A stretch of 64,000 bases of DNA from Alphaproteobacteria bacterium (GTDB lineage Bacteria; Pseudomonadota; Alphaproteobacteria; TMED109): positions 1 through 64,000 of the forward strand of contig JAJDWH010000033.1 in assembly GCA_022825705.1 (NCBI GenBank), in the 5' to 3' direction. The position numbers were made by a program, and so were the translations under genes. Position 1 is the stretch's first letter. Every line of letters starts with the position of its first letter. Below are positions 43,565 to 51,844 of this stretch, in pieces. The notes under the pieces were generated by a model. It ran no database searches. It worked only from the letters and a program-made list of their open reading frames with translations, and was not told where the DNA came from.

Positions 43565-44293
43565 ATGCGGACCGAAACCGCCGAGAACTGGTACGAAGTA
43601 CGAACGCTCGACGATGCGATCATCCACATTCAGGAACCCCACATCCGGCCCTTCTACCGATGCAACATCTGGCTCGTGTGCGGCCGGGAGCGTGATCTTC
43701 TGATCGACTCGGGCTCAGGGCTGGTGAGCCTTTGCGAGCAGGTCGCGTCGGTGCGGAGCGGTCGGATTCTCGCAGTGGCCACGCATTGCCACTTTGACCA
43801 TATCGGCTCGCACCACGAGTTCGGCGAGCGCGCCGTGCACGCGCGTGAAGCGCAGTACCTGGAGGAACCGGACAGGGAAGCGGTTCTGATCGAACCCTAC
43901 GCCACCGTCGAGATGTTCAGCGCCCTTCCCCCTGGCGGATACGACCAGGGCGAGTACGCGATCCTCCCGGCGCCCGCGACCCAGATTGTGGAGGATGGCG
44001 ACATCCTTGATCTCGGTGACCGACATCTGGAGGTCATCCACACGCCTGGACACTCGCCGGGGTCGATTGCTCTCTGGGAGGCGGCGACCGCGACGCTGTT
44101 TTCCGGTGACACCATCTACGACGGGCCGCTCGTAACGGACACCTGGAACGCGAGTCTCGACGACTACGTGCGAAGCGTGGAGCGGCTGCAGGATCTGCCG
44201 GTTCGCGTCGTGCACGGCGGTCATTTCCCGAGCTTCGGGGGTGAACGGTTCCGCTCGTTACTTCACGCCTTTCTGGCCCGGCACCGCGTCTGA
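43565..44293 (+). CDS. Metallo-beta-lactamase-fold hydrolase
   Basis: A 242-residue MBL-fold enzyme with the metal motif ATHCHFDHIGSHHE (His74, His76, Asp78, His79), a third ligand in TPGHSPGSIAL, Asp in LFSGDTIYDG, and a distal His in VVHGGHFPSF. This is the glyoxalase II-like layout with two metals, rather than a true beta-lactamase. There is no signal peptide. I start at ATG 43565; the upstream in-frame extension overlaps the divergent gene's promoter. The substrate is unknown. Confidence 0.88.
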   Translation: MRTETAENWYEVRTLDDAIIHIQEPHIRPFYRCNIWLVCGRERDLLIDSGSGLVSLCEQVASVRSGRILAVATHCHFDHIGSHHEFGERAVHAREAQYLEEPDREAVLIEPYATVEMFSALPPGGYDQGEYAILPAPATQIVEDGDILDLGDRHLEVIHTPGHSPGSIALWEAATATLFSGDTIYDGPLVTDTWNASLDDYVRSVERLQDLPVRVVHGGHFPSFGGERFRSLLHAFLARHRV

Positions 44294-44617
44294 CCTGGTG
44301 GCCATGACGCATCTTCCCGGTTGCGACAGTGAACGGGCTGGGAGGTTGACAACGGGCGAACGCCCGGCCCGCATCCGGGCCGTGCAGAATTCATTGAACC
44401 CGGCTATTGATTGGATTGCCCCGGGGAAGGGGCGCTTGAGGCAAATGCTCGCGCCGACGGTCAGGCCGGGTCGTTGGTCCGGCCAATTCCTTCCCGGAGC
44501 CCGGCGGAAACGACAACGAGCCCACCTCTCACCGGCTAGCGGATTGCATGGCTAACGTCTTGCATACCTGTTCAAATTACCAATCAGCCGGCGGAAGTCC
44601 GGCAGAAAGGACAGTTC
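44294..44617. other. Gene-free stretch
   Basis: About 325 bases between the MBL-fold gene and the DUF1330 gene. There is nothing recognisable apart from the ribosome binding site AAAGGA before the latter. Confidence 0.4.
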
Positions 44618-44905
44618 ATGGCTGCCTACATCATCGGACGTATCGAAGTCACGGATCCTGAGGCGTACAAGGAATACATTGCGAAGGTGCCGGACACGGT
44701 ACAGCGGCACGGCGGCCGGTACCTGGTGCGTGGCGGCGCGAGCGAGGTTCTGGAGGGCTCAATGCCGGACCGCCGGACCGTTTGCCTGGAGTTTGCGGAC
44801 CGTGAAGCTGCCCTTGGTTGGTACAACTCCCCCGAGTACCTTCCGCTCCGCGAACTGCGTCATTCGGCGTCAATCGGCGATTTGTTCGTCGTGGATGGCG
44901 TCTGA
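44618..44905 (+). CDS. DUF1330-family small protein
   Basis: A 95-residue dimeric alpha-beta barrel-like (ferredoxin-like) protein. DUF1330 landmarks are AAYIIGRIEVTDPEAYKEYI, GGRYLVRGG and WYNSPEY. AAAGGA precedes the ATG. The family is widespread and uncharacterised; related barrels are monooxygenases or isomerases. It is single-gene in context. Confidence 0.9.
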   Translation: MAAYIIGRIEVTDPEAYKEYIAKVPDTVQRHGGRYLVRGGASEVLEGSMPDRRTVCLEFADREAALGWYNSPEYLPLRELRHSASIGDLFVVDGV

Positions 44906-45036
44906 GGCCACTGCCCTGGCAGATTTTCGGCCCCGACGAACGATAACGGGGCTACCGACTCCCGGTGCCCCGTTCGGATCGCAGCTCCATCGGACGCGGA
45001 CCGGCACGCGCCGGTCCGCTCCGGGGGCTCAAGCCG

Positions 45037-45468
45037 TCAGCTGCCGGAATTGGTGATGGCAATTCGCTGCGGCTTTTTCTCTTCCGGGATCTCGCGAACC
45101 AGGTTGACATGGAGCAACCCGTCCTTGAGATCGGCGCCGGTCACCCGGACATACTCGTCGAGCCGGAACCGACGCTCAAACTCTCGCGTCGCGATGCCAC
45201 GGTAGAGGTACTCGGGCTGAGCAGTTTCCGGGTCCTTTTTGCCCCGGACCGTGAGGGTGTGTTCCTTCACCCCGATCTCGAGGTCCTGCTCGCCGAACCC
45301 GGCCACCGCCATGGTGACCCGGTACTGGTCCCGCGCAGTCTTCTCGATGTTGTACGGGGGATACGTGGGAACATCCCGCATGTCTTCAGCCATGCTCCCA
45401 AGTACACGGTTGATCCGCTCGAAGCCGATGCCGGTTCGAAGCAGGGGTGCCAAGTCGAAAGCATTCAT
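45037..45468 (-). CDS. Small heat-shock protein (Hsp20/IbpA type)
   Basis: A 143-residue alpha-crystallin-domain chaperone. The start MNAFDLAPLLRTGIGFERI is typical of IbpA-like proteins, the domain runs from YPPYNIEK to VNLVREIP, and the C-terminal IxI-type anchor is present (RIAI). AGGAG precedes ATG 45468. It holds unfolding proteins for later refolding by DnaK/ClpB. Expression is probably heat-induced, but I see no ROSE-type leader or sigma-32 promoter I could defend. Confidence 0.93.
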   Translation of the reverse strand: MNAFDLAPLLRTGIGFERINRVLGSMAEDMRDVPTYPPYNIEKTARDQYRVTMAVAGFGEQDLEIGVKEHTLTVRGKKDPETAQPEYLYRGIATREFERRFRLDEYVRVTGADLKDGLLHVNLVREIPEEKKPQRIAITNSGS

Positions 45469-45793
45469 CTTTGTTCTCCTATCGATGGGGCCATGAGGCG
45501 GCCCCCATCCCACCGAAGCCCGAAGCGCCTCGGCTGAAATACAGGTGGTGATTCGTGAACAGAACTGCAAGACGGCCCGGTGGTGGCCCGGGATTCACGC
45601 GGTCTCGGGCATCTCGACAACCGAAGCCGGCTGGGTGTACGAGGCCGATAAACCCACGGGATTCGCTCAGCGTCGCTGCGCCAGGGAGCACGGGTGCAAG
45701 AATGCCGTCGGCGAAACAGTGAGTTTGGTCAGAGGACGGTAACGTTCTGTAGATCAATCATTTAAGAGCAGTATCTAGGCTTCCGCTAGTTCC
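45469..45793. other. Gene-free stretch upstream of the Hsp20 gene
   Basis: About 325 bases. It should include the heat-shock promoter. No gene or clear box is recognised. Confidence 0.4.
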
Positions 45794-46108
45794 TCACTTG
45801 GGCAATGTCGCTGGCTTGATTGCTACGAACCGGAGACGCACGTAGTCGAGGATCCAGGTGCGGTCGCGTGTTCGATGTATCGGCGCTGCGGCGGCCTCCG
45901 CCTCCGCCTTGATCTCGGACCGAGCGTGTGCATCCAGTCCGGCCAGCAGGCCGTTGCCGAAGGTGTCGATCCAGTCGCCAAGAGAGGTGGGGAGCGGAGT
46001 CGGTCGTTCGAATCGTTCCACGGATGAGACCCGAAACCCGGTTGCCTTCAGGTCTGTCGTCCACGAATCCGGGTCGGGAAAGTGCCAGGGATTGCGTTCC
46101 GTGAACAC
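45794..46108 (-). pseudogene. C-terminal remnant of a SAM-dependent methyltransferase
   Basis: A 104-residue frame resembles only the last third of class I methyltransferases of the trans-aconitate-methyltransferase kind: NPWHFPDPDSWTTDL, TGFRVSSVERFERPTPLP, then WILDYVRLRFVAIKP. The SAM-binding Rossmann half (GxGxG) that should precede it is missing; panB begins instead 55 bases away. It is therefore likely a 5'-truncated, non-functional gene. A short stand-alone protein cannot be excluded. Confidence 0.6.
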
Positions 46109-46162
46109 GATCCGCCTGCCAGCAATGCCGGCGGTGTGGCGTGGCGCCTTCCTCCGCGGACG

Positions 46163-47011
46163 TCACGGATCCTGGGGGGCTGATCTCCCGCCGCCCACCG
46201 CCTTAAACGTGTGCTCGGGTCCGGGGAACGTCCGCGCACGCACCTCCGCTGCGTATTGGGCGGCCGCATCCGAGATTGCCGCCCCCAGTTCGGCATACCG
46301 CTTCACGAATCGGGGGGTGAATGCCGGGAACAGTCCGAGTGCGTCGTGGATCACGAGAATCTGTCCGTCGCAATGCGGCCCAGCGCCGATGCCGATCGTC
46401 GGGATCGGAACCGCCTCGGTCACCCGCTTCCCGGTATCAACGGGAACCGCCTCGACAACGACCGAGAATGCACCGGCCGCCGCGACGGCTTCGGCGTCTC
46501 GGATGACCGCGAGTGCGCTCTCCGGGGTGCGCCCCTGGGCGCGGAACCCGCCCAGGGCCTGGATTCGCTGTGGCATCAGCCCGACGTGCGCCATTACCGG
46601 GATTCCGCGGTCCACCAGGAAACGGACGATCGGCGCGACTTCCGCGCCCCCTTCGAGCTTGACGGCCTGCGCACCCGTCTCGGCGAGGATGCGCGAGGAA
46701 CTCCGGAAAGCCTGCTCCTCGCTTCCCTCGTAGCTGCCGAAGGGCAGATCCACGACCACGAACGTGGAACGGGTCGACCTGACCACGGCTTGGCCGTGCG
46801 CGACCATCATGTCGAGCGTCACCGGCAACGTCGTGTCGAATCCGTAGATGGTCATCCCGAGGCTGTCGCCAACGAGAATCAGGTCCACGTGTTCGTCGAT
46901 CGCCTTGGCCATCTGCGCGGTGTAGCAGGTGAAGCAGGCGAGCGGTTCGCGGCCACCCTTGGCGGCACGGATATCGGTGGTGGTCGGACGACGGGCCGGG
47001 GAATCGGTCAT
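46163..47011 (-). CDS. panB: 3-methyl-2-oxobutanoate hydroxymethyltransferase (pantothenate synthesis)
   Basis: A 282-residue enzyme transferring a hydroxymethyl group from methylene-tetrahydrofolate to 2-oxoisovalerate, giving ketopantoate. All hallmarks are present: [16 protein letters not shown] (Mg2+ Asp), [44 protein letters not shown] (catalytic Glu) and [19 protein letters not shown]. It is the standard length. panC is not adjacent. A divergent PanB-like paralogue occurs at 28542-29447. Confidence 0.95.
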   Translation of the reverse strand: MTDSPARRPTTTDIRAAKGGREPLACFTCYTAQMAKAIDEHVDLILVGDSLGMTIYGFDTTLPVTLDMMVAHGQAVVRSTRSTFVVVDLPFGSYEGSEEQAFRSSSRILAETGAQAVKLEGGAEVAPIVRFLVDRGIPVMAHVGLMPQRIQALGGFRAQGRTPESALAVIRDAEAVAAAGAFSVVVEAVPVDTGKRVTEAVPIPTIGIGAGPHCDGQILVIHDALGLFPAFTPRFVKRYAELGAAISDAAAQYAAEVRARTFPGPEHTFKAVGGGRSAPQDP

Positions 47012-47472
47012 GGTGAGGACTTCCTCGGTGGCGTGATGCGGGGGGCGGGATGGTAACGCCTGTACGCGTGAACGAAACGGCTGACCTGCGCGTTCTGCCG
47101 AGCGGCGCAGATCACCGGAGCAAGAACGTCCCGCATGTGTTCGCCAACTCCGCCAAAGGTCGGGGCTGGCAAGCGAAGGCAGTCACCGGGAGTCGCGTCT
47201 GGGATAGGACACAATCCAGTAGATGATGATATATCAATGCAGTAACGAGATAATCTCAAGTAATGCTGATGGCCCCAATGCACCGTTTCCTCGGCTGCTC
47301 AAGGCTCAACTCGCGTTTCTCGCAGGGCTTGGGACGAAGAGAGCGGAGATCCATGTCGGCGTCGGCGGCACTTGCGGTCGGCCGGATTGGACTCTGGCGA
47401 AGGCGTCGCCGATACGCCAGCTGCGCGAATCTCGGACGAGCTCACTGGGCCCGGCGCCGCTGAATGCTGCAG
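47012..47472. other. Gene-free divergent region between panB and bfd
   Basis: About 460 bases. An A+T-rich patch (TGATGATATATCAATGCAG, about 47223-47241) may be a panB promoter element. No gene was recognised. Confidence 0.4.
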
Positions 47473-47501
47473 TTGACAATCATTCGCAAACGGTCTAGTT
47501 T
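47473..47501 (+). promoter_or_regulatory. bfd promoter with overlapping Fur-box-like site
   Basis: TTGACA (47473-47478), a 17-base spacer and TAGTTT (47496-47501) form a plausible sigma-70 promoter ending about 25 bases before bfd. Overlapping the -35 box, TGACAATCATTCGCA (47474-47488) matches 12 of 15 positions of the Fur 7-1-7 core TGATAATCATTATCA. Iron repression of bfd is well known in other proteobacteria. Confidence 0.6.
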
Positions 47502-47525
47502 GCCGGCGAACGCGGGAGACCCCAG

Positions 47526-47741
47526 TTGTACGTCTGCTTGTGCAATTCGATTCGCTGCTCGGACGTTCGGAGCGCCGCCGGGGCCGGAGCCTCCACCCCG
47601 GGAGGCGTGTACCGGCACATGGGGTGCCGCCCGCAGTGCGGCCGCTGCCGGGATACGATCGTCGACCTGCTGACAACTCCCGATCCGCTCGGCGCTCAGT
47701 CCAGAGAGACCGCCGCGTTCGACAGAGACGCGCGCAGCTAG
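47526..47741 (+). CDS. bfd: Bacterioferritin-associated ferredoxin
   Basis: A 71-residue 2Fe-2S protein that reduces and releases iron stored in bacterioferritin. The four ligands have the exact Bfd spacing: Cys4 and Cys6 (MYVCLCNSIR), Cys38 and Cys41 (CRPQCGRC). It starts at ATG 47526 after a Fur-box-like promoter. bfr itself lies 940 bases downstream on the same strand, separated by a minus-strand dehydrogenase gene. Confidence 0.92.
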   Translation: MYVCLCNSIRCSDVRSAAGAGASTPGGVYRHMGCRPQCGRCRDTIVDLLTTPDPLGAQSRETAAFDRDARS

Positions 47742-47760
47742 CAGCTAGAAAACTCCGACA

Positions 47761-48513
47761 TCAGCCACGGGCGATGTACGGCATCGTCGTCGCCATCACG
47801 GTCATGAACTGCACGTTGGTGTCAAGCGGCAGATTCGCCATGTAGAGGACGGCGTCGGCCACGTGCTGGACGTCGAACCGGGGCTCCGCCCGCTTGGAGC
47901 CGTCCGGCTGCAACACACCGTTGACCATCCCTGCCGTCATGTCGGTGGCAGCGTTCCCGATGTCGATCTGACCGCAGGCGATGTTGAAGGCCCGACCGTC
48001 CAGGGAAGTAGACCGGGTGAGCCCGGTAACCGCATGTTTTGTAGCGGTATAGGGACTTGAGTTTGGCCGCGGGACGTAGGCCGAGATCGAGCCGTTGTTG
48101 ATGATGCGGCCGCCCTGGGGGGACTGCTTTTTCATCATGGCGACGGCGGCGCGCGTGCACAGGAACACACCGTGCAGATTCACGTCGACCACGGTCTTCC
48201 ACTGCTCCCAGGTGAGTTCCTCGATCGGCACGGGCGGCGCTCCGGCACCGGCGTTGTTGAAGACCACGTCGAGCCGGCCGAAACGTTCCTCGACGGCCGC
48301 AAACAGCTGGTCCACGGCTTCGGGACTGCCGACATCCGTGGCCACCGGAAGTGCCCGCGCGCTGTCCGCGCCGGCAAGCTCAACGGTTTCGTCCAGGCGA
48401 TCGCGGCGACGCCCGGCGAGGGCGACGGAATGTCCGTTCTTCAGGAATGCGTGGGCGACGCTGCGGCCGATTCCGGATCCGGCTCCGGTGACGAGTACGA
48501 TCTTCTGGTCCAT
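47761..48513 (-). CDS. Short-chain dehydrogenase/reductase
   Basis: A 250-residue classical SDR: cofactor loop [22 protein letters not shown], catalytic Ser in NNGSISAY and the YTATKHA motif (Tyr-x3-Lys). ADP-binding text (LAGRRRDRL) suggests NADP. ATG 48513 is preferred; an in-frame ATG 51 bases upstream adds a hydrophilic tail. Similar proteins reduce 3-oxoacyl or keto compounds. It lies between bfd and bfr on the opposite strand, with no functional link evident. Confidence 0.9.
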   Translation of the reverse strand: MDQKIVLVTGAGSGIGRSVAHAFLKNGHSVALAGRRRDRLDETVELAGADSARALPVATDVGSPEAVDQLFAAVEERFGRLDVVFNNAGAGAPPVPIEELTWEQWKTVVDVNLHGVFLCTRAAVAMMKKQSPQGGRIINNGSISAYVPRPNSSPYTATKHAVTGLTRSTSLDGRAFNIACGQIDIGNAATDMTAGMVNGVLQPDGSKRAEPRFDVQHVADAVLYMANLPLDTNVQFMTVMATTMPYIARG

Positions 48514-48684
48514 AAGGTGTTCGCTCCCACGCTGCTGACCGGCCGAATGGCCCGAGCCGTGCACAGACTATAGCCAGCCGGAGCGTGCTACCATGCGGTT
48601 TCGCGACACGTAAATGCGTGCTTGGGCGATACGTCGACTTGGGCGAGGCGCGTAATTTCCGGTGCTCCATCCTCTGGAGGAATC

Positions 48685-49149
48685 ATGCGGGGCGACAAGA
48701 CGGTAATCCGCAATCTCAACGCGGTGCTGACCAACGAATTGACCGCGATCAATCAGTACTTCCTGCACTCGCGCATGTTCCGCGACTGGGGTTACGGTTC
48801 ACTCGCCGACAAGGAACACGGGGAATCCATCGACGAAATGAAGCACGCCGACCAACTGATGGAGAGGATCCTGTTTCTCGAGGGCCTGCCCAACGTGCAG
48901 GACCTCCACAAGGTCCGGATCGGCGAGGACCCGGTCGAATGCCTGGAATGCGACCTGGCGCTTGAGCACGATGCCATCCCCGTGCTTCGGGACAGCATCG
49001 AACACGCCGAGTCGGTGCAGGATTTCGTGACGCGAAACCTGTTTCGCAGCATCCTGGATTCCGAGGAAGAGCACGTCGACTGGCTGGAAACCCAGCTTGG
49101 TCTCGTCAAGGCGATTGGCCGCGAGAACTGGCTGCAGTCTCAAATCTGA
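48685..49149 (+). CDS. bfr: Bacterioferritin
   Basis: A 154-residue haem-containing iron-storage protein that assembles into 24-mers. The ferroxidase ligands are visible: Glu18 (TNELTAINQYF), Glu51/His54 (ESIDEMKHADQLMERI region) and Glu/His in SEEEHVDWLETQ. The haem-ligand Met is in HSRMFRDWGY. GGAGG lies eight bases before ATG 48685. xseB follows after 15 bases, so they may be co-transcribed. The partner Bfd is encoded nearby. Confidence 0.95.
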   Translation: MRGDKTVIRNLNAVLTNELTAINQYFLHSRMFRDWGYGSLADKEHGESIDEMKHADQLMERILFLEGLPNVQDLHKVRIGEDPVECLECDLALEHDAIPVLRDSIEHAESVQDFVTRNLFRSILDSEEEHVDWLETQLGLVKAIGRENWLQSQI

Positions 49150-49164
49150 TCGAGGAGTGGTCCC

Positions 49165-49422
49165 ATGGATGACCAGGACCTGCAGTCGCTGACATTCGAG
49201 CAAGCCCTGGAAAAGCTGGAGGCCATCGTCGAGGAAATCGATCGCGACGATGTGGACCTGGAGCGGGCGATCAAGGCCTACGAACGGGGCGTCCAGCTCC
49301 GGGACCACTGCGAACAGAAATTGAATGAGGCACAGGAACGGATCAGCAAGATTCGCATCAAGGATGGCGCCGCCGAGGCGGTGTCGCCGTCTGCTGACGG
49401 TTCCGATTCCCCGCCGTTCTGA
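49165..49422 (+). CDS. xseB: Exodeoxyribonuclease VII small subunit
   Basis: An 85-residue helical-hairpin protein. The family signature is LTFEQALEKLEAIVEEID, DVDLERAIKAYERGVQLRD and CEQKLNEAQERISKI. It forms ExoVII with XseA, degrading single-stranded DNA from both ends. GAGGAG precedes the ATG. The acidic, Ser-rich tail is disordered. xseA is not in this window; the usual partners dxs/ispA are also absent downstream, an unusual but not unique arrangement. Confidence 0.93.
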   Translation: MDDQDLQSLTFEQALEKLEAIVEEIDRDDVDLERAIKAYERGVQLRDHCEQKLNEAQERISKIRIKDGAAEAVSPSADGSDSPPF

Positions 49423-49545
49423 GCAGGGAGCCCGTCCGGTACACGGAACGGCGGCCGGAACACGACAATCGGGGTACCCTTATTCGGGGGTGTTGCAACC
49501 ACCGCAGCGCAGAATGTGCGCGGGCCGGACGCGTGGTGAGCATGC

Positions 49546-51783
49546 ATGAGTCCTGAGGAAGTGCGGGGACCGGTCCAGGCCGAGCTTCCCAACGTCGAAA
49601 CCATCGAAGGGCACGTGGCCCGGATCACGTTTCGAAACGACGATACCGGCTACACCATTTTCCGCGTGGATGTCGCCGGGTTGCGCGACCCCGTGTCCGT
49701 GTTGGGCGTGGTGGACCGGGTCGCGGTCGGCGAGCACGTCACCGCGGAAGGGCAGTGGGAGAACAACCCGCAGTGGGGGCGGCAGCTTCGCGCCCAGCGG
49801 GTGTCCGTTCAGCTGCCGGTATCTCGCAAGGGCACCGCTCGATACCTGGCTTCCCGCCTGAAGGGGATCGGACCGAAGTTGGCCGAACGGATCTCCGCTC
49901 GGTTCGGCGACGAGGTTCTGCACGTGATCGACCACGAACCCGAGCGTCTGCTCGAGGTTCCCGGCATCGGTGAGGAGACCCTGGAGGGCATCCGTTCCGC
50001 GTGGACCGGGGAGAAGCGAACGCGGGAAGTCATGATCTGGCTGGAGGACCACGGTCTTGGGTCGGCCCGCGCTGCCGCCGTGTTCCGAAAGTACGGGGAG
50101 GATGCGGCCCGCATCGTCGAGGCCAATCCGTACCGACTGATTGCCGACATCCGGGGGATCGGCTTTGCAATTGCCGACAACATTGCGCGCACCCTCGGGA
50201 TCATTGACGACGCCCCGATGCGGCTCCAGGCCGGCCTTTACTTCGTGCTCGCGACCGCGCGCGACCGCGACGGCCATTGCGGACTCCCGGAAACAGTGTT
50301 CATCGAGGAAGCCGTGAAGACGCTGGGGCCGCACGAACCGGCCATCCGGACCGCACTTGAAACGGAGCTAGCCGAGGGGATGCTGGTGCGCGTGGAGATC
50401 GAGGGCGTCCCCTGCGTGTTCACGGAGCGGATCCACCAGCAGGAACGCACCATCGCGAATGTCCTGGCGGCGTTGCAGCGGCGCCCCCTGAAGGAAGCCC
50501 CGATCGATGTCCCGCGGGCGTTGGCCTGGGTTCAGCGGCAGACGGGGCTGCGGCTGGCGCCGGATCAGGAACGGGCAGTGGGAACGGCACTCGCCGAGAA
50601 GGTGGCAATCGTGACCGGCGGACCGGGCGTGGGAAAGACGACCATCCTCAATTCGGTCCTCCGGGTTCTTCGGGCAAAGGGCCTCAGGACGCATCTCTGC
50701 GCGCCGACCGGCCGGGCCGCGCGGCGGCTGTCGGAGACCTCTGGACTGGCGGCGAAGACCATCCATCGGCTGCTGGAGTTCGACCCGAACGAAGGCCGCT
50801 TTCGCCGCAATCGCGACAACCTGCTGGAGACCGACGTTGTCGTCGTCGACGAGGTATCCATGGTGGATGTTCCGATCATGGCCGCGCTCCTGCAGGCCAT
50901 TCCGGACACCGCGCGCCTCCTGCTGGTGGGCGATGTGGATCAGTTGCCGTCGGTCGGTCCCGGTCACGTGCTGGGCGACATCATTCGTGCCGAGATTGCG
51001 CCCGTGGAGACCCTGCAGCAGGTGCACCGGCAAGCCGAAGGCAGCCAGATCGTGACGAATGCCCACCGGGTCAACAGCGGTGATCGACTTGAATTCGGAT
51101 CTCCCACTGCCGGCGGAGATTTCCTGTTCGTGGATTGTGCGGAAGCCGAACGCGCCTCGGAGCTGATCGTGCGGATGGTGGCGGAACGGATTCCTGCGCG
51201 CTACGGGCGGCGACCGGACGAGATCCAGGTGCTGACGCCGATGCGCAGGACGATCCTGGGGACGGAATCCCTGAACGAAACGCTGCGGAATCGGCTGAAC
51301 GGCCAGGGCGAACGGCTTCCAGGGCGCGGCGAGACACGGTACGCGGTGGGTGACCGCGTGATGCAGGTCGAGAACAATTACGAGAAGGAGGTCTATAACG
51401 GCGATATCGGAACGGTCCTGGAGTACGACCCGGACGAACGGCTGGCCTGGGTCCAAATGAGCGGACAGCGGGTCAGCTACGGGCTCAGCGAGCTCGGTCA
51501 GCTGCAGCACGCCTACGCCGTGACCATTCACAAGTCGCAGGGATCGGAGTATCCGGTGGTCGTGATCCCGATGACCTTCCAGCACCGCATCATGCTGCGC
51601 CGCAACCTTCTGTACACGGCCGTCACGCGTGCCAAGAGCCTGGTCGTGCTGGTCGGGGAGCGCCGCGCGCTGGAGCGTGCCATCGCTAACGATGAGGACG
51701 TGCAACGCTGTTCAAGCCTGCGGAGCCTGTTGATCGCGGCATGTCGCGGTCGTCCTCCTTCCGACCTGCAACCGGCAAGGTGA
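49546..51783 (+). CDS. recD2: RecD2-type ATP-dependent DNA helicase
   Basis: A 745-residue SF1B 5'-3' helicase of the RecD2/TraA class. The N-terminal OB-like and helix-hairpin regions contain ASRLKGIGPKLAERISARF and VPGIGEETLEGIRSAW. The motor has Walker A VTGGPGVGKTT, the motif with CAPTGRAARRLSE, Walker B VVVDEVSMVDV, and C-terminal motifs YAVTIHKSQGSEYPVVV and LYTAVTRAKSLVVLVG. It belongs to stand-alone RecD2, not RecBCD, given the N-terminal hairpins and the absence of recB/recC. The likely role is DNA repair. Confidence 0.93.
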   Translation: MSPEEVRGPVQAELPNVETIEGHVARITFRNDDTGYTIFRVDVAGLRDPVSVLGVVDRVAVGEHVTAEGQWENNPQWGRQLRAQRVSVQLPVSRKGTARYLASRLKGIGPKLAERISARFGDEVLHVIDHEPERLLEVPGIGEETLEGIRSAWTGEKRTREVMIWLEDHGLGSARAAAVFRKYGEDAARIVEANPYRLIADIRGIGFAIADNIARTLGIIDDAPMRLQAGLYFVLATARDRDGHCGLPETVFIEEAVKTLGPHEPAIRTALETELAEGMLVRVEIEGVPCVFTERIHQQERTIANVLAALQRRPLKEAPIDVPRALAWVQRQTGLRLAPDQERAVGTALAEKVAIVTGGPGVGKTTILNSVLRVLRAKGLRTHLCAPTGRAARRLSETSGLAAKTIHRLLEFDPNEGRFRRNRDNLLETDVVVVDEVSMVDVPIMAALLQAIPDTARLLLVGDVDQLPSVGPGHVLGDIIRAEIAPVETLQQVHRQAEGSQIVTNAHRVNSGDRLEFGSPTAGGDFLFVDCAEAERASELIVRMVAERIPARYGRRPDEIQVLTPMRRTILGTESLNETLRNRLNGQGERLPGRGETRYAVGDRVMQVENNYEKEVYNGDIGTVLEYDPDERLAWVQMSGQRVSYGLSELGQLQHAYAVTIHKSQGSEYPVVVIPMTFQHRIMLRRNLLYTAVTRAKSLVVLVGERRALERAIANDEDVQRCSSLRSLLIAACRGRPPSDLQPAR

Positions 51784-51844
51784 GCAGCCGAGGCGGCCGC
51801 CAGCACTGCACCATGGACCGCCAAACCTTCAAGACGGGGCTGTC

